Below, piece after piece: positions 54,998-63,882 of a stretch of DNA of 64,000 bases. Each line of letters starts with the position of its first letter. The stretch's first letter is position 1. Position numbers and translations under genes: made by a program. Origin of the DNA: Novispirillum itersonii subsp. itersonii ATCC 12639. Lineage in GTDB: Bacteria > Pseudomonadota > Alphaproteobacteria > Rhodospirillales > Rhodospirillaceae. The notes beneath the pieces were generated by a model, which saw nothing but the letters and a program-made list of their open reading frames with translations, was not told the origin of the DNA and did no database searches. The stretch is taken from NCBI RefSeq assembly GCF_000381985.1, contig NZ_KB907341.1:236775-300774 (forward strand). Reading direction: 5' to 3'.

Positions 54998-57525
54998 GCC
55001 TGCCCCCCGGCGCCGGTTTCCAGCGCCCGCACATCCGCTGCCGTTTCGCAGGACAGGGCCTGCAGGGCCAGAGCCTTGAGATTTGCCTGCGACGACCGCC
55101 GCAGCCGGGCCTTGACCGCCGGAATATCCCGGGGGGTCATCGACAGTTCCTGTACCCCGATCCCGGTCAGCAGGGCCGCACCGAACGGGTCACCGGCAAT
55201 TCCCCCGCAGACCCCGACCCAACGGCCATGCCGGGCCGCGCCATCAACAGTCTGGCGGATCAGGCGCAGCACCGCCGGATGCAGACTGTCAGCCTCGGCC
55301 GCCAGATCGGGATGCTGCCGGTCAATCGCCAGTGTGTACTGGGTCAGATCATTGGTACCGATCGAGAAGAAATCGACATGCCGCGCCAGCACATCCGCCT
55401 GTACCGCCGCCGCCGGAACCTCGACCATGATCCCCAGCGGCACTTTCGGGGCGTTCAGCTCAGTCCGGATCCGCTCGCAGAGGGCGGTCAGGGCCTGAAT
55501 CTCCTCGACACTGGTGATCATCGGGAACATCACCGACAGCGTCCCGCCATCCCGGGCGGCCCGGTACAGCGCCCGCATCTGCGGCTCCAGCAGATCAAGA
55601 CGGCGCAGCAGCAGCCGGGCCCCGCGCACCCCCAGGAAGGGATTCTCTTCTTTCGGCAGGTTCAGATGCGCCACCTGCTTGTCGCCGCCGATGTCCAGCG
55701 CCCGCACAATCAGCGGCTTACCGTCCAGGGCCTGCGCCATGGCCCGGTAAGCGGCATACTGCTCGTCTTCATCCGGGGTCGTCCCCCGCTCAAGGAACAG
55801 GAATTCGGTCCGCATCAGACCGACGCCTTCCGCCCCCTGCGCCACGGCCATGCTCACCTGATCGGCGCTGTTGATATTGGCGGCGATCTCCACCGCATGA
55901 CCATCGGTGGTGCGGGCGGGCAGGCTGCGCTCTCCGGCCTCGCGGTCCTGCCGGGCCTGACGGTCCTGCCGCCAGGCCTGTGCCGAAGCGGTATCGGCCT
56001 CGCCGGGGTTGAGGTACAGACGCCCCCCCTGCCCGTCGAGAATAACCGGGGTGCCGGACGGCAGATCCAGCAAGGCCGCACCACCGGCAACCAGCGCCGG
56101 AAGACCCAGTGTGCGGGCCAGAATGGCGGTGTGCGAGGTCGGGCCGCCGTGGGCTGTCGCCAGCCCCACCACCCGGTCCATATCCAGCGCGGCGGTATCC
56201 GACGGCGACAGATCCGGGGCCACCAGAATGAATGGCGTCTGCGGCAGACTGTCCAGCGTCGAAGCCCCCAGCGCCGGATCAATCCGGGTCAGCACCCGGC
56301 GGCCAACATCGCGCAGATCGGCAGCCCGGGCAGCCAGCACCGGGTTGCCCAGCGCGGCAAGACTGCCCGCCTTGCGCTCGATCGCCTCATGCCACGCCCA
56401 CGCCACGCCATGGCCTTCGACCATCAGCTGACAGGTCAGGGTGATCAGGTCGGTGTCATTCAGCAGCTCGGCCTGTGCGGTGAAAATCCCGGCCTCTGCC
56501 GCGCCCAGACGGCGGCCGGTGTCGTCGGCCAGTGCCCGCAACTGCTGGCGGGTGGCGGTCAGGGCGTCATCCAGCAATGCCCCGCCTTCGGTCAGCGAAA
56601 CCGGGTGATCCGGCACTGCGGCATCAACCGGCAGCAGCACATGCACCGGGGCCAGTGCCAGACCGGGGCTGGCGGGCAGACCGGCAATCACCGGCAAGGC
56701 TGACGGCGGGGCCCAGCCCGCCTCCGCCGGAACCGCCTTGCGGGCTGCGGCGGCGGCATCCGCCTTTTCCTGCGCGCTCAGCCGGGTCATCACCGCCTTC
56801 AGCGCCGTGACAGCGGCCACAGCATCGCGCCCGCTGGCAGACACCACCACCGCATCACCGCAGGACAGGCCCAGTTGCAGCAAAGAGACCAGCGCCTTGG
56901 CGTCAGCGGTCCGGTCCCCGGACCTGACCTGTACCTGCGCCGCAAAGGGGCGGGCGGCCTCAACCCACGCCGAGGCCGGACGAGCATGCAGGCCGGTCGG
57001 ATAATCGACCACCCAGTCAAAACGGGCATCCCCGGCCCCAAGATCCGTCACCGGGTCGGACGCCACCGGGGCTTCCGGGACATCGTTGAGAGCCGACAGC
57101 AGATCTGCGGGGGCCTGCGTCTCACACAGGGCGGCCAGCCGGGCTTCATCCTGCAACAGACGGGTCAGGCGACGCAGAACGGCAATGTGGGTATCAGAGC
57201 GGGCCGCAATCGCCACCACCAGCCGCGCTGACTGCCCGGCGTTCCATTCAACCCCACCCGGCACCTGCACGATGGCGATACCGTCTTTCAGCACCAGCGC
57301 CCGGTCTTCGACCATCCCGTGGGGAATGGCGACGCCATGACCAAGAAAGGTATTCGCCACCTGCTCCCGCCGCTCAACGCTGGCGGTAAATCCGGGGGCG
57401 ACGTACCCGGCGTCGATCAACAGCTGACAGGCGGCGGCAATCGCGGCCCCCTTATCAGCAGGGGCAGCCCCGAGGCGGATCAGGGCGGGGCTCAGCAGCA
57501 TGCTGGGGTGAGAAGACTGGTCCAT
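54994..57525 (-). CDS. fruB: Fructose PTS multiphosphoryl transfer protein (EIIA-HPr-EI fusion)
   Basis: This fusion carries the whole soluble phosphate relay from phosphoenolpyruvate to FruA. The 843 residues comprise EIIA (about 5-150, phospho-His69 in GVAIPHGM), HPr (about 168-255, His180 in PTGLHARPAS) and enzyme I (about 275-840). Enzyme I has His465 in TAHGGPTSHTAILA and the PEP site with RTEFLFLERG and GVCGGIAGD. The locus therefore does not depend on general EI/HPr. It is divergent from the LacI-type regulator. Confidence 0.96.
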   Translation of the reverse strand: MDQSSHPSMLLSPALIRLGAAPADKGAAIAAACQLLIDAGYVAPGFTASVERREQVANTFLGHGVAIPHGMVEDRALVLKDGIAIVQVPGGVEWNAGQSARLVVAIAARSDTHIAVLRRLTRLLQDEARLAALCETQAPADLLSALNDVPEAPVASDPVTDLGAGDARFDWVVDYPTGLHARPASAWVEAARPFAAQVQVRSGDRTADAKALVSLLQLGLSCGDAVVVSASGRDAVAAVTALKAVMTRLSAQEKADAAAAARKAVPAEAGWAPPSALPVIAGLPASPGLALAPVHVLLPVDAAVPDHPVSLTEGGALLDDALTATRQQLRALADDTGRRLGAAEAGIFTAQAELLNDTDLITLTCQLMVEGHGVAWAWHEAIERKAGSLAALGNPVLAARAADLRDVGRRVLTRIDPALGASTLDSLPQTPFILVAPDLSPSDTAALDMDRVVGLATAHGGPTSHTAILARTLGLPALVAGGAALLDLPSGTPVILDGQGGRLYLNPGEADTASAQAWRQDRQARQDREAGERSLPARTTDGHAVEIAANINSADQVSMAVAQGAEGVGLMRTEFLFLERGTTPDEDEQYAAYRAMAQALDGKPLIVRALDIGGDKQVAHLNLPKEENPFLGVRGARLLLRRLDLLEPQMRALYRAARDGGTLSVMFPMITSVEEIQALTALCERIRTELNAPKVPLGIMVEVPAAAVQADVLARHVDFFSIGTNDLTQYTLAIDRQHPDLAAEADSLHPAVLRLIRQTVDGAARHGRWVGVCGGIAGDPFGAALLTGIGVQELSMTPRDIPAVKARLRRSSQANLKALALQALSCETAADVRALETGAGGQA

Positions 57526-57634
57526 GGCGCTTCCTCATACGATGCTTTGGCACCGTTCCACCCTGCCGGTCCGGCCCCCCGGCTGAGGATCATCACCACA
57601 GCCGGACATGGGTGTTTCGCTGCCCGTTATGACG

Positions 57635-57663
57635 ATTGAAAACGTTTACACAAAAATTGTCAA
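57635..57663 (-). promoter_or_regulatory. fruBKA promoter with overlapping FruR operator
   Basis: Read on the minus strand, TTGACA (57663-57658), 17 bases, TTCAAT (57640-57635) form a near-consensus promoter. The operator TTGAAAACGTTTAC (57636-57649, plus-strand reading, AAACGTTT core) covers the -10 and spacer, so a bound LacI-type repressor would block it. Confidence 0.8.
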
Positions 57664-57694
57664 TCCACTGCCGGAGACGTCCCGCAGACATGGC

Positions 57695-57749
57695 TTGAAA
57701 CCTTATTTTCCTGATCTATGATAGGACAATAATGATTGGAAACGTTATC
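57695..57749 (+). promoter_or_regulatory. fruR promoter with downstream operator
   Basis: TTGAAA (57695-57700), 16 bases, TATGAT (57717-57722) form a good plus-strand promoter. The operator TTGGAAACGTTATC at 57736-57749 lies just after the expected start point, indicating autoregulation. It is exactly 100 bases from the fruB operator at 57636. Confidence 0.75.
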
Positions 57750-57787
57750 ATCAGCCCCGCAGACTCCTGCGGTGAAAGGCCCGGGAT

Positions 57788-58774
57788 ATGAGCGTCAGCA
57801 TCAAGGATGTGGCCCGCCACGCCGGGGTGTCGGTGGCGACCGTCTCCCGCACTCTCAGCAACGGGCCGGTCAGCGAGGAAACCCGCCGCCGGGTCGAGGA
57901 CGCGGTGCAGGCAACCGGCTACCGCCCTAACCTGTCAGCCCGCCGCCTGCGGTCACAGCATACGCAGACCATCGGTCTGGTGGTCTCAGACATCCGCAAC
58001 CCGTTTTTTACCGCCGTCAGCCGGGCTGTGGAAGACGCCGCCTATCACGCCGGAATGCGGGTTATTCTGTGCAATACCGATGAAAACCCCGACCGGGAGG
58101 AACTGTACCTCCGCCTGATGCAGGAAGAACGGGTCACCGGACTGATTTTTGCACCAACACGAACTACCTGTGAAGCGCTTGATCGCTTTGATCTGGATTT
58201 TCCGGTGGTTCTGATTGACCGCGCCGGTCCGCCCGGGCTGCATGATGCCGTGGTACTGGACAATGCCGGGGCCAGCGCCCTGCTGATCGACCATCTCGCC
58301 GCTCAGGGATACCGCAAAATCCACGGCCTGTTCGGCAACACCAGCACCACGGGGGCAGAGCGGCATGATGGCTACACGGCGGCCATGCACCGCCACGGCC
58401 TGCAACCGGATGCTGTCTTCATCGCCCCGCAGGCGGCGGCGGCGGAAGCCCACATTGCCGCCCTGCTGACAACGCCGGACCGGCCCGAGGCCGTGGTGGT
58501 CAGCAACGGCCAGCTGCTGCTGGGGGTGACCCGCGCCCTGCGCGCCGCCGGGCTGTCGATGCCGGGGGATCTGGCCGTTGCCGGATTTGATAACGAAACC
58601 TGGACTGAACTGGTCGGCCCCGGTCTGACGGTGATTGAACAGCCGGTGCAGGAGATCGGGGCCAGCGCCATGACCATGCTGTTTGAACGGCTGGAGCGGC
58701 AGGACCTGCCGGTCCGTAAAATCGTGCTAAGCGGCCGCTGTATCATCCGGGGATCAACCGCCACCCGCGGCTGA
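57788..58774 (+). CDS. fruR: LacI-family regulator of the fructose operon
   Basis: The 328-residue protein has the LacI headpiece (SIKDVARHAGVSVATVSRTLSN, about 4-25, with hinge GYRPNLSARRLRSQ) and a periplasmic-binding-like sugar domain. That domain contains IGLVVSDIRNPFFTAVSRAVED and ends MLFERLERQDLPVRKIVL. It sits divergent to fruBKA with two matching operators between. The inducer is probably fructose 1-phosphate or fructose, by analogy. Confidence 0.92.
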   Translation: MSVSIKDVARHAGVSVATVSRTLSNGPVSEETRRRVEDAVQATGYRPNLSARRLRSQHTQTIGLVVSDIRNPFFTAVSRAVEDAAYHAGMRVILCNTDENPDREELYLRLMQEERVTGLIFAPTRTTCEALDRFDLDFPVVLIDRAGPPGLHDAVVLDNAGASALLIDHLAAQGYRKIHGLFGNTSTTGAERHDGYTAAMHRHGLQPDAVFIAPQAAAAEAHIAALLTTPDRPEAVVVSNGQLLLGVTRALRAAGLSMPGDLAVAGFDNETWTELVGPGLTVIEQPVQEIGASAMTMLFERLERQDLPVRKIVLSGRCIIRGSTATRG

Positions 58775-58792
58775 CCCCGGTATAGGGCTCTC

Positions 58793-60139
58793 TCAACGCA
58801 GGGCGAACAGTTCCTGATGGAAGCGCCCGGCAGGCAGCCCGCAGGCAGAAAAATCAGACCGCAGGGCCTTGCCAAAACCGGCAGGACCACAGAACCACAG
58901 GCTGGCGGACCGCCATTCCGGGACCAGTGCCCGGATCTTCGCCCCATCCAGACGGCCATCGCGGCTGTCAATCATCACATGCAGGGTCACCCCGGCGGCA
59001 GCGGCATCGGCACGCAGCTTTTCCAGCGCCACCGCATCATGATCAGCCGTGGTATGGAACAGATGGACCGTCCGCGGGGCTGCCCCGGATCGCGCTGCCA
59101 GATCCTTCAGGCGGGCGACGAAGGGGGTGATGCCGATACCGCCCCCGACCCAGATCTGCTGCGGGGCGTCATCCTCAAACGTAAAGCAGCCATAGGGGCC
59201 TTCCACCGTCACCGGCAAACCGTCGTGCAGGGTGTCACGCAGGCGGGCGGTATGGTCCCCAAGTTCCTTGATGATAAAGGTCAGGCGATTGTTGCTGCCC
59301 GCCCAGGACGACGCAATGGTGTACGGGTGCGGCCCGTCCGCCGGATCGGCTGTGACAAAGGCAAACTGTCCGGCACGGTGCCCCGGCCAGCCGTGCGGCA
59401 CATCAACCGCAGCTTCCAGCGTACGTACACCGGGATAATAAACGGTGTGGGCCACAGTCCCTTGAATCCGGCGCGTCACCGCCACCTTCCGCAGCAGCAC
59501 GATCACAGCAGCGACCGACCCGGCCACCAGCTGCACCGCCATCAACACCCCGAGCGGAGTCGCCCAGTCGGCATAATTCAGCAGCACCACGGCATGAAAC
59601 ACCAGCACCAGATAGGTGGCGGCCAAAATCCGGTGTGTCTTGAAAAACCAGCGATAGGGGAACCATTTGATCAGGGCCAGCACCATCAGCGCCGCCGCCC
59701 CGTAGAAGGCCCACTCACCGACCCCTTCCGCCGTGCCCCGCAGCGATTGCAGGGTCTGCTGAATCTGGGAAACATCCGGCCCCGGAGCCGGGCGTGGCCC
59801 CCGCTGGGGGCGCTCCAGCAGGCCCAGCCCCACGGCCCATTTCGGGCCCTTGGCCCACAGCCAGTGGGTCACCGCCAGCACCAGCGCGCTGATGCCCAGC
59901 CATTTATGCAGGCGGTACATCCGGTCCAGCCCACCGAACCAGCGTTCCGGCCAGCGCGGGCGGACCGCCAGCACCATCGCCACCGACATACAGGTGATCG
60001 CCAGCACTCCGGTCAGCTGCGCCATCGCATTCCGCAGCGGGAAAAACGCCGACACCTCAAACACACCCGGTTCGGCAGCCACCCACAGCAGGGCGGCCCC
60101 CGCCAGCAGGCCGGTGAGGGAAACTTTGATTGCTCGCAT
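58793..60139 (-). CDS. Ferric-reductase-like transmembrane flavocytochrome
   Basis: The 448-residue protein has a ferric-reductase membrane domain with six helices. It has two histidine pairs placed to hold two b hemes: His78 and His92 in HKWLGISALVLAVTH, and His169 and His182 in HRILAATYLVLVFH. A cytoplasmic FAD/NAD(P)H reductase part follows (about 215-448) with HPYTIASS, VEGPYG, GGGIGITPF and FCGPAGFG. It moves electrons from NAD(P)H across the membrane, perhaps to iron(III), oxygen or a partner. GGGGA precedes ATG 60139; a longer TTG start is unlikely. Confidence 0.88.
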   Translation of the reverse strand: MRAIKVSLTGLLAGAALLWVAAEPGVFEVSAFFPLRNAMAQLTGVLAITCMSVAMVLAVRPRWPERWFGGLDRMYRLHKWLGISALVLAVTHWLWAKGPKWAVGLGLLERPQRGPRPAPGPDVSQIQQTLQSLRGTAEGVGEWAFYGAAALMVLALIKWFPYRWFFKTHRILAATYLVLVFHAVVLLNYADWATPLGVLMAVQLVAGSVAAVIVLLRKVAVTRRIQGTVAHTVYYPGVRTLEAAVDVPHGWPGHRAGQFAFVTADPADGPHPYTIASSWAGSNNRLTFIIKELGDHTARLRDTLHDGLPVTVEGPYGCFTFEDDAPQQIWVGGGIGITPFVARLKDLAARSGAAPRTVHLFHTTADHDAVALEKLRADAAAAGVTLHVMIDSRDGRLDGAKIRALVPEWRSASLWFCGPAGFGKALRSDFSACGLPAGRFHQELFALR

Positions 60140-60413
60140 AAAACTGTCCCCGGACTTTTCAAGCACAAGAGGATGATACGCACAACGGGGGAAACTCCTG
60201 CGGTTTCCGTCCCGTTCGCTCTGCGCGGCGCATCCGACACCCCCTTACCGTACGGCACGGGTCCTGAACAGGATTTGAATATCTCATTCACGGTTCCCCC
60301 ACAGGGCGAAAAAGGCCGACTTTTTCTCAACGCCGACCGGAGAAATGCCCGCCCACAGCCCGCCCGGATCCATGCCACACTGCACCGTCCTGATCCCTTT
60401 TGCGGAGAGTCCG

Positions 60414-61040
60414 ATGATTACGGTGTATGGCCGCCCGTCTTCCATCAATGTGCGGAAAGTGCTGTGGCTGTGCGATGAACTGGACCTGACCGTTGCCCGG
60501 GCAGCCCAGAATTATGACGGCCCCGGACCGGACCCGGTGCCCGAGGTCCTGGCCCTGAACCCCAACGGCCTGATCCCGGTCCTGACCGACGGCGATCATA
60601 TCCTGTGGGAGTCCAACACCATCTGCCGCTATCTGGCGGGCAAAGCCGGGCGCGATGACCTGCTGCCCACCGACCCGACGGCCCGGTCGCGGGTAGAGCA
60701 ATGGATGGACTGGCAGGCAACCGAACTGAACACCTCGTGGCGCACGGCCTTCATGGGGCTGATCCGTAAAAGCCCGGCCCATAGCGACCCGCAGGCCCTG
60801 ACAGCCGGGATCGCCGGATGGAACCGCACCATGGCCCTGCTTGACCGTCAACTTGACCGGACCGGGGCCTATGTCACCGGCCCCACTTTCACCGTGGCCG
60901 ACGTGGTGCTCGGGGTGTCAGTACATCGCTGGCTGCATATGCCGATGACGCGCCCGGATCTTGCGGCGGTCGGGGCCTATTACCATCGCCTGCTGACCCG
61001 TCCGGCTTTCCCCCCGCATGCCCGGCCAGATATGCCGTAA
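60414..61040 (+). CDS. Glutathione S-transferase family protein
   Basis: The 208-residue product has the N-terminal thioredoxin-like GST domain (ITVYGRPSSINVRKVLWLCDEL, then NPNGLIPVLTDGDHILWESNTICRYLA, about 1-80). A helical C-terminal domain has the N-capping FTVADVVLGVSVHRWL motif. The Ser-Ser after RP may serve as catalytic residue. GGAGAG precedes ATG 60414. Its substrate is unknown. A small GAAAAAG/CTTTTTC hairpin (60308-60326) lies upstream. Confidence 0.9.
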   Translation: MITVYGRPSSINVRKVLWLCDELDLTVARAAQNYDGPGPDPVPEVLALNPNGLIPVLTDGDHILWESNTICRYLAGKAGRDDLLPTDPTARSRVEQWMDWQATELNTSWRTAFMGLIRKSPAHSDPQALTAGIAGWNRTMALLDRQLDRTGAYVTGPTFTVADVVLGVSVHRWLHMPMTRPDLAAVGAYYHRLLTRPAFPPHARPDMP

Positions 61041-61067
61041 CCGCCGGTCTCGGCAGAACAGCGGCGG

Positions 61068-62540
61068 TCAACCGACGACCACACAGTTCCGTCCCCCGGC
61101 TTTGGCCCGGTACAGCGCCGCATCTGCCCGTAGCTGGACCGTCTCAAAGCCGGTATCCTCGGGCCGCAGCCCGGCCACCCCGATACTGACCGTCAGGCTC
61201 CGCTCGACCCCGTCGGCGGCCTCAAAGCAGACCTGCTCCACCGCGTGGCGCAGGGTTTGTGCCTGTATGGCGGCCTCTGTTGGATCACAGCCGGGCAGCA
61301 GCACCGCAAACTCCTCTCCCCCCAGACGCCCGATGGTGGCGCCCGGCCCCATCTGCACAGTCATCTCCTCGGTCAGACGGCAGATCGCCCGGTCTCCGGC
61401 GGCATGCCCCCAGGCATCATTCACCTTCTTGAAATGGTCGATGTCCAGCAGCAGCACAGACAGAGGCGTTCCCTGCCGCCATGCCTGCACAACCTCTTCG
61501 GCTGCGGTATCCAGCAGATGACGGCGGTTAAAAACCCCGGTCAGTGGATCCGTGACCGCCAGCCGGTGCATTTCCGCCCGCTGACGCAGGGCGGTACGAT
61601 GGGACCGCAACAGGGCAAAAGCCAGCAACAGCAGAGCCAGATAGCCCAGTCCCATCTGAAGCGCCCGGTGCCGCCAATCGGCAAGAAGATCTTCCCGGTC
61701 AAGCCCGACCAGAACCAGCAACGGAATTTTCTCGATCTTGCTGATACCAAACACCCGCTCGCGCCCGTCGAAGGGAGAGCGGGCAATAAAGCTGGCGCTC
61801 CCCCGGGTTTCCCCGAAAGACGGCTGGCCTGCCGGTGCCGGGGCCCTGCTGCCGATGGCGCCGGGCAACAACGGGCTGCGGGCCAGCAGGGTATCATTAC
61901 CGTCCACCACCGCCAGCACGTCATTCCGGCCAATCGGAAACTCTTCCAGCCAGTTCTGGGCAAAGCTGAGGTCTATCGCGGCCAGCGCCCCGGCCACCAA
62001 CCGACCATCTCCGTCAACGATATTGCGCGACACCAGCAGCACCGGGCGGTGGGTGGCCGACCGTTCCACCGGCATATACTGAATATAGGTATCGCTGGAA
62101 ACAGGTTCGGCCCGGTCCCGGCAGAAAGACTGATTGCTGCGGAATCCGATCAGTTTCGGGTTGGCCGCAGCCATGAACACACAATCGGCACCGTAAAAAG
62201 AAATACCGTCAAGCCCTTCAACTGACTGACTTTTCTCACCCAGAAGACGGATAGTCTGCTCCTGCCAGCCGGGGGCAGCGGTCTGCGGGGCTGTTCCAGC
62301 GGGGACAACCCGCCCCAGAATATCCCGCAGCACATAATCGGTGGACAGGATCGTGGTGCCGAACCACTGGCTCATGAACTGGCTTTTCTGCTGCACCAGA
62401 TCACGCTTCTCAGCGATTATTCTCTGCTGGCTGGCGTGCAGATCCATCCCCAGCCACACCGCCCCGGCCAGAAACCCGAGCGCCATGGCAGCCTGAAGGA
62501 TACCGGACCGTATCCCTGCCGCACCTGTCCTGCCCTGCAT
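61068..62540 (-). CDS. Membrane diguanylate cyclase with Cache-like sensor
   Basis: The 490-residue protein has an N-terminal helix (about 13-31) and a periplasmic sensor (about 45-275) of dCache type (LVSRNIVDGDGRLVAGALAAIDLSF). A second helix (about 292-308) and a C-terminal GGDEF domain (about 325-488) follow, the latter with DPLTGVFNRRHLLD, LLLDIDHFKKVNDAWGH and the active site GGEEF near residue 405. It should make cyclic di-GMP, which commonly opposes flagellar motility. The RxxD inhibitory site five residues before GGEEF is absent, so product inhibition may be weak. Confidence 0.92.
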   Translation of the reverse strand: MQGRTGAAGIRSGILQAAMALGFLAGAVWLGMDLHASQQRIIAEKRDLVQQKSQFMSQWFGTTILSTDYVLRDILGRVVPAGTAPQTAAPGWQEQTIRLLGEKSQSVEGLDGISFYGADCVFMAAANPKLIGFRSNQSFCRDRAEPVSSDTYIQYMPVERSATHRPVLLVSRNIVDGDGRLVAGALAAIDLSFAQNWLEEFPIGRNDVLAVVDGNDTLLARSPLLPGAIGSRAPAPAGQPSFGETRGSASFIARSPFDGRERVFGISKIEKIPLLVLVGLDREDLLADWRHRALQMGLGYLALLLLAFALLRSHRTALRQRAEMHRLAVTDPLTGVFNRRHLLDTAAEEVVQAWRQGTPLSVLLLDIDHFKKVNDAWGHAAGDRAICRLTEEMTVQMGPGATIGRLGGEEFAVLLPGCDPTEAAIQAQTLRHAVEQVCFEAADGVERSLTVSIGVAGLRPEDTGFETVQLRADAALYRAKAGGRNCVVVG

Positions 62541-62628
62541 GGTTCTGCCCGTTCATGCCCGAAACATGATGGAGTCTAATAGATTTTCCCTGACCTGTTA
62601 AGGAATTACCCGATTTTAATACAATCCA

Positions 62629-62670
62629 GAAAAGAAACGGCGGCCTTTTCCCCTGCGGGAAAGGCCGCCG
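62629..62670 (-). terminator. Terminator of the alcohol dehydrogenase gene
   Basis: A long stem (CGGCGGCCTTT... with ...AAAGGCCGCCG, one bulge, arms 62638-62652 and 62657-62670) is followed on the minus strand by TTTCTTTTC. Confidence 0.85.
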
Positions 62671-62694
62671 TCCGGTGGGTCTGACGAACCCGGA

Positions 62695-63858
62695 TCAGAA
62701 GATGCTGCGGTAGATCGCCTCGACATCCGCCTGCGTCATATCGCGCGGGTTGCAGTCGATCAGACGGCGGATACCGACCACGACTTCTTCCGCCATTGAC
62801 GGAATTGCCGCCTCATCGACGCCCAGTGCCGACAGGCGGGTTTCCAGCCCGGTGGCGGGAACCAGCGCCTCAATCTCAGCGACAAAGGCTTCCGCCGCCA
62901 GCTCAGGAGTCCCGAACTGCTGGCCCGGCAACAGGCATTCGGCCAGCTCGGCATACAGCGGCAGAGCCGCAGGCAGGTTGAAGCGGATCACCTGCGCCAT
63001 CACCAGCGCATTGGAATGACCGTGCGGAATGTGATAGCGGGCCCCCAGCGGATAAGCCAGCGCATGGATCGCCGCCACCGAGGCATTGACGAAAGCCATT
63101 CCGGCCATCAGAGACCCCTGCAACATGGCAGCCCGCGCCGCAAGATTGCTGCCATCGGTCACTACGGTCCGGATATTCCCCGCCAGCAGCCGCAAGGCAG
63201 ACGTGGCAAGGCCATCCGCAATCGGGTTCTTGCGGGTGCGGCTGGTATAGGCCTCAATGGCATGAACCATCGCATCAAGGCCGGTCGCAGCCGTCACCTT
63301 CGGCGGCAGGCCGACCGTCAGGGTCGGATCCAGCAGGGCGACATCGGGCAGCAGCTGCGGCGCGTAGATGGCCTTCTTCTGCTGGGCCTCGTCCGTCACC
63401 ACCGACACCCAGGTCACTTCCGATCCGGTCCCGGCGGTGGTCGGCACCTGCACCAGCGGCAGACGTTTGCCTTTCGCCAGATCATGACCGTACATTGCCG
63501 CCAGCGGCTGATCATTGGGCACCATCAGCGCCACCAGCTTAGCGGTATCGAGCGAACTGCCGCCACCGAGACCGACAATGCCGTCCGCCCCGAAAGCACG
63601 GGCGGCAGCCACCGCCGCCTCAACCACCGTGGTCGGCGGATCCGCCGACACATCACTGTAAACGCTGACACGGCACCCGGCGGCGGTCAGGGACCGGATC
63701 GCCCGGTCCGCAAAGCCCAGCGTCACGATCCCCGGATCACAGACGATCACCACGGCTGTCGACCCCAGCCCGGTCATCACCGCCCCCAGACCGTCAAGCG
63801 CATCAACGGCACACAGGATACGCGGCGGGCAGCGGAACACACTGTTGATATGACTCAT
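62695..63858 (-). CDS. Iron-containing alcohol dehydrogenase
   Basis: The 387-residue group III dehydrogenase has the NAD-binding GLGGGSSLDTAK stretch (about 97-108), PTTAGTGSEVT and the metal-binding region. That region contains DAMVHAIEAYTS and, further on, HALAYPLGARYHIPHGHSNALV, supplying Asp and His iron ligands. AGAGGA lies before ATG 63858. The substrate may be ethanol, 1,3-propanediol or a similar alcohol; sequence does not settle this. Its leader contains four hairpins. Confidence 0.93.
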   Translation of the reverse strand: MSHINSVFRCPPRILCAVDALDGLGAVMTGLGSTAVVIVCDPGIVTLGFADRAIRSLTAAGCRVSVYSDVSADPPTTVVEAAVAAARAFGADGIVGLGGGSSLDTAKLVALMVPNDQPLAAMYGHDLAKGKRLPLVQVPTTAGTGSEVTWVSVVTDEAQQKKAIYAPQLLPDVALLDPTLTVGLPPKVTAATGLDAMVHAIEAYTSRTRKNPIADGLATSALRLLAGNIRTVVTDGSNLAARAAMLQGSLMAGMAFVNASVAAIHALAYPLGARYHIPHGHSNALVMAQVIRFNLPAALPLYAELAECLLPGQQFGTPELAAEAFVAEIEALVPATGLETRLSALGVDEAAIPSMAEEVVVGIRRLIDCNPRDMTQADVEAIYRSIF

Positions 63859-63882
63859 GGTTTTAGTCCTCTTTTATTCAGC

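Noticed and set aside
58817..60478. Plus-strand open frame of 553 codons opposite the ferric-reductase-like gene
   Set aside because: The translation is Arg/Gln/His-rich without recognisable domains, while the minus strand encodes a clear flavocytochrome.
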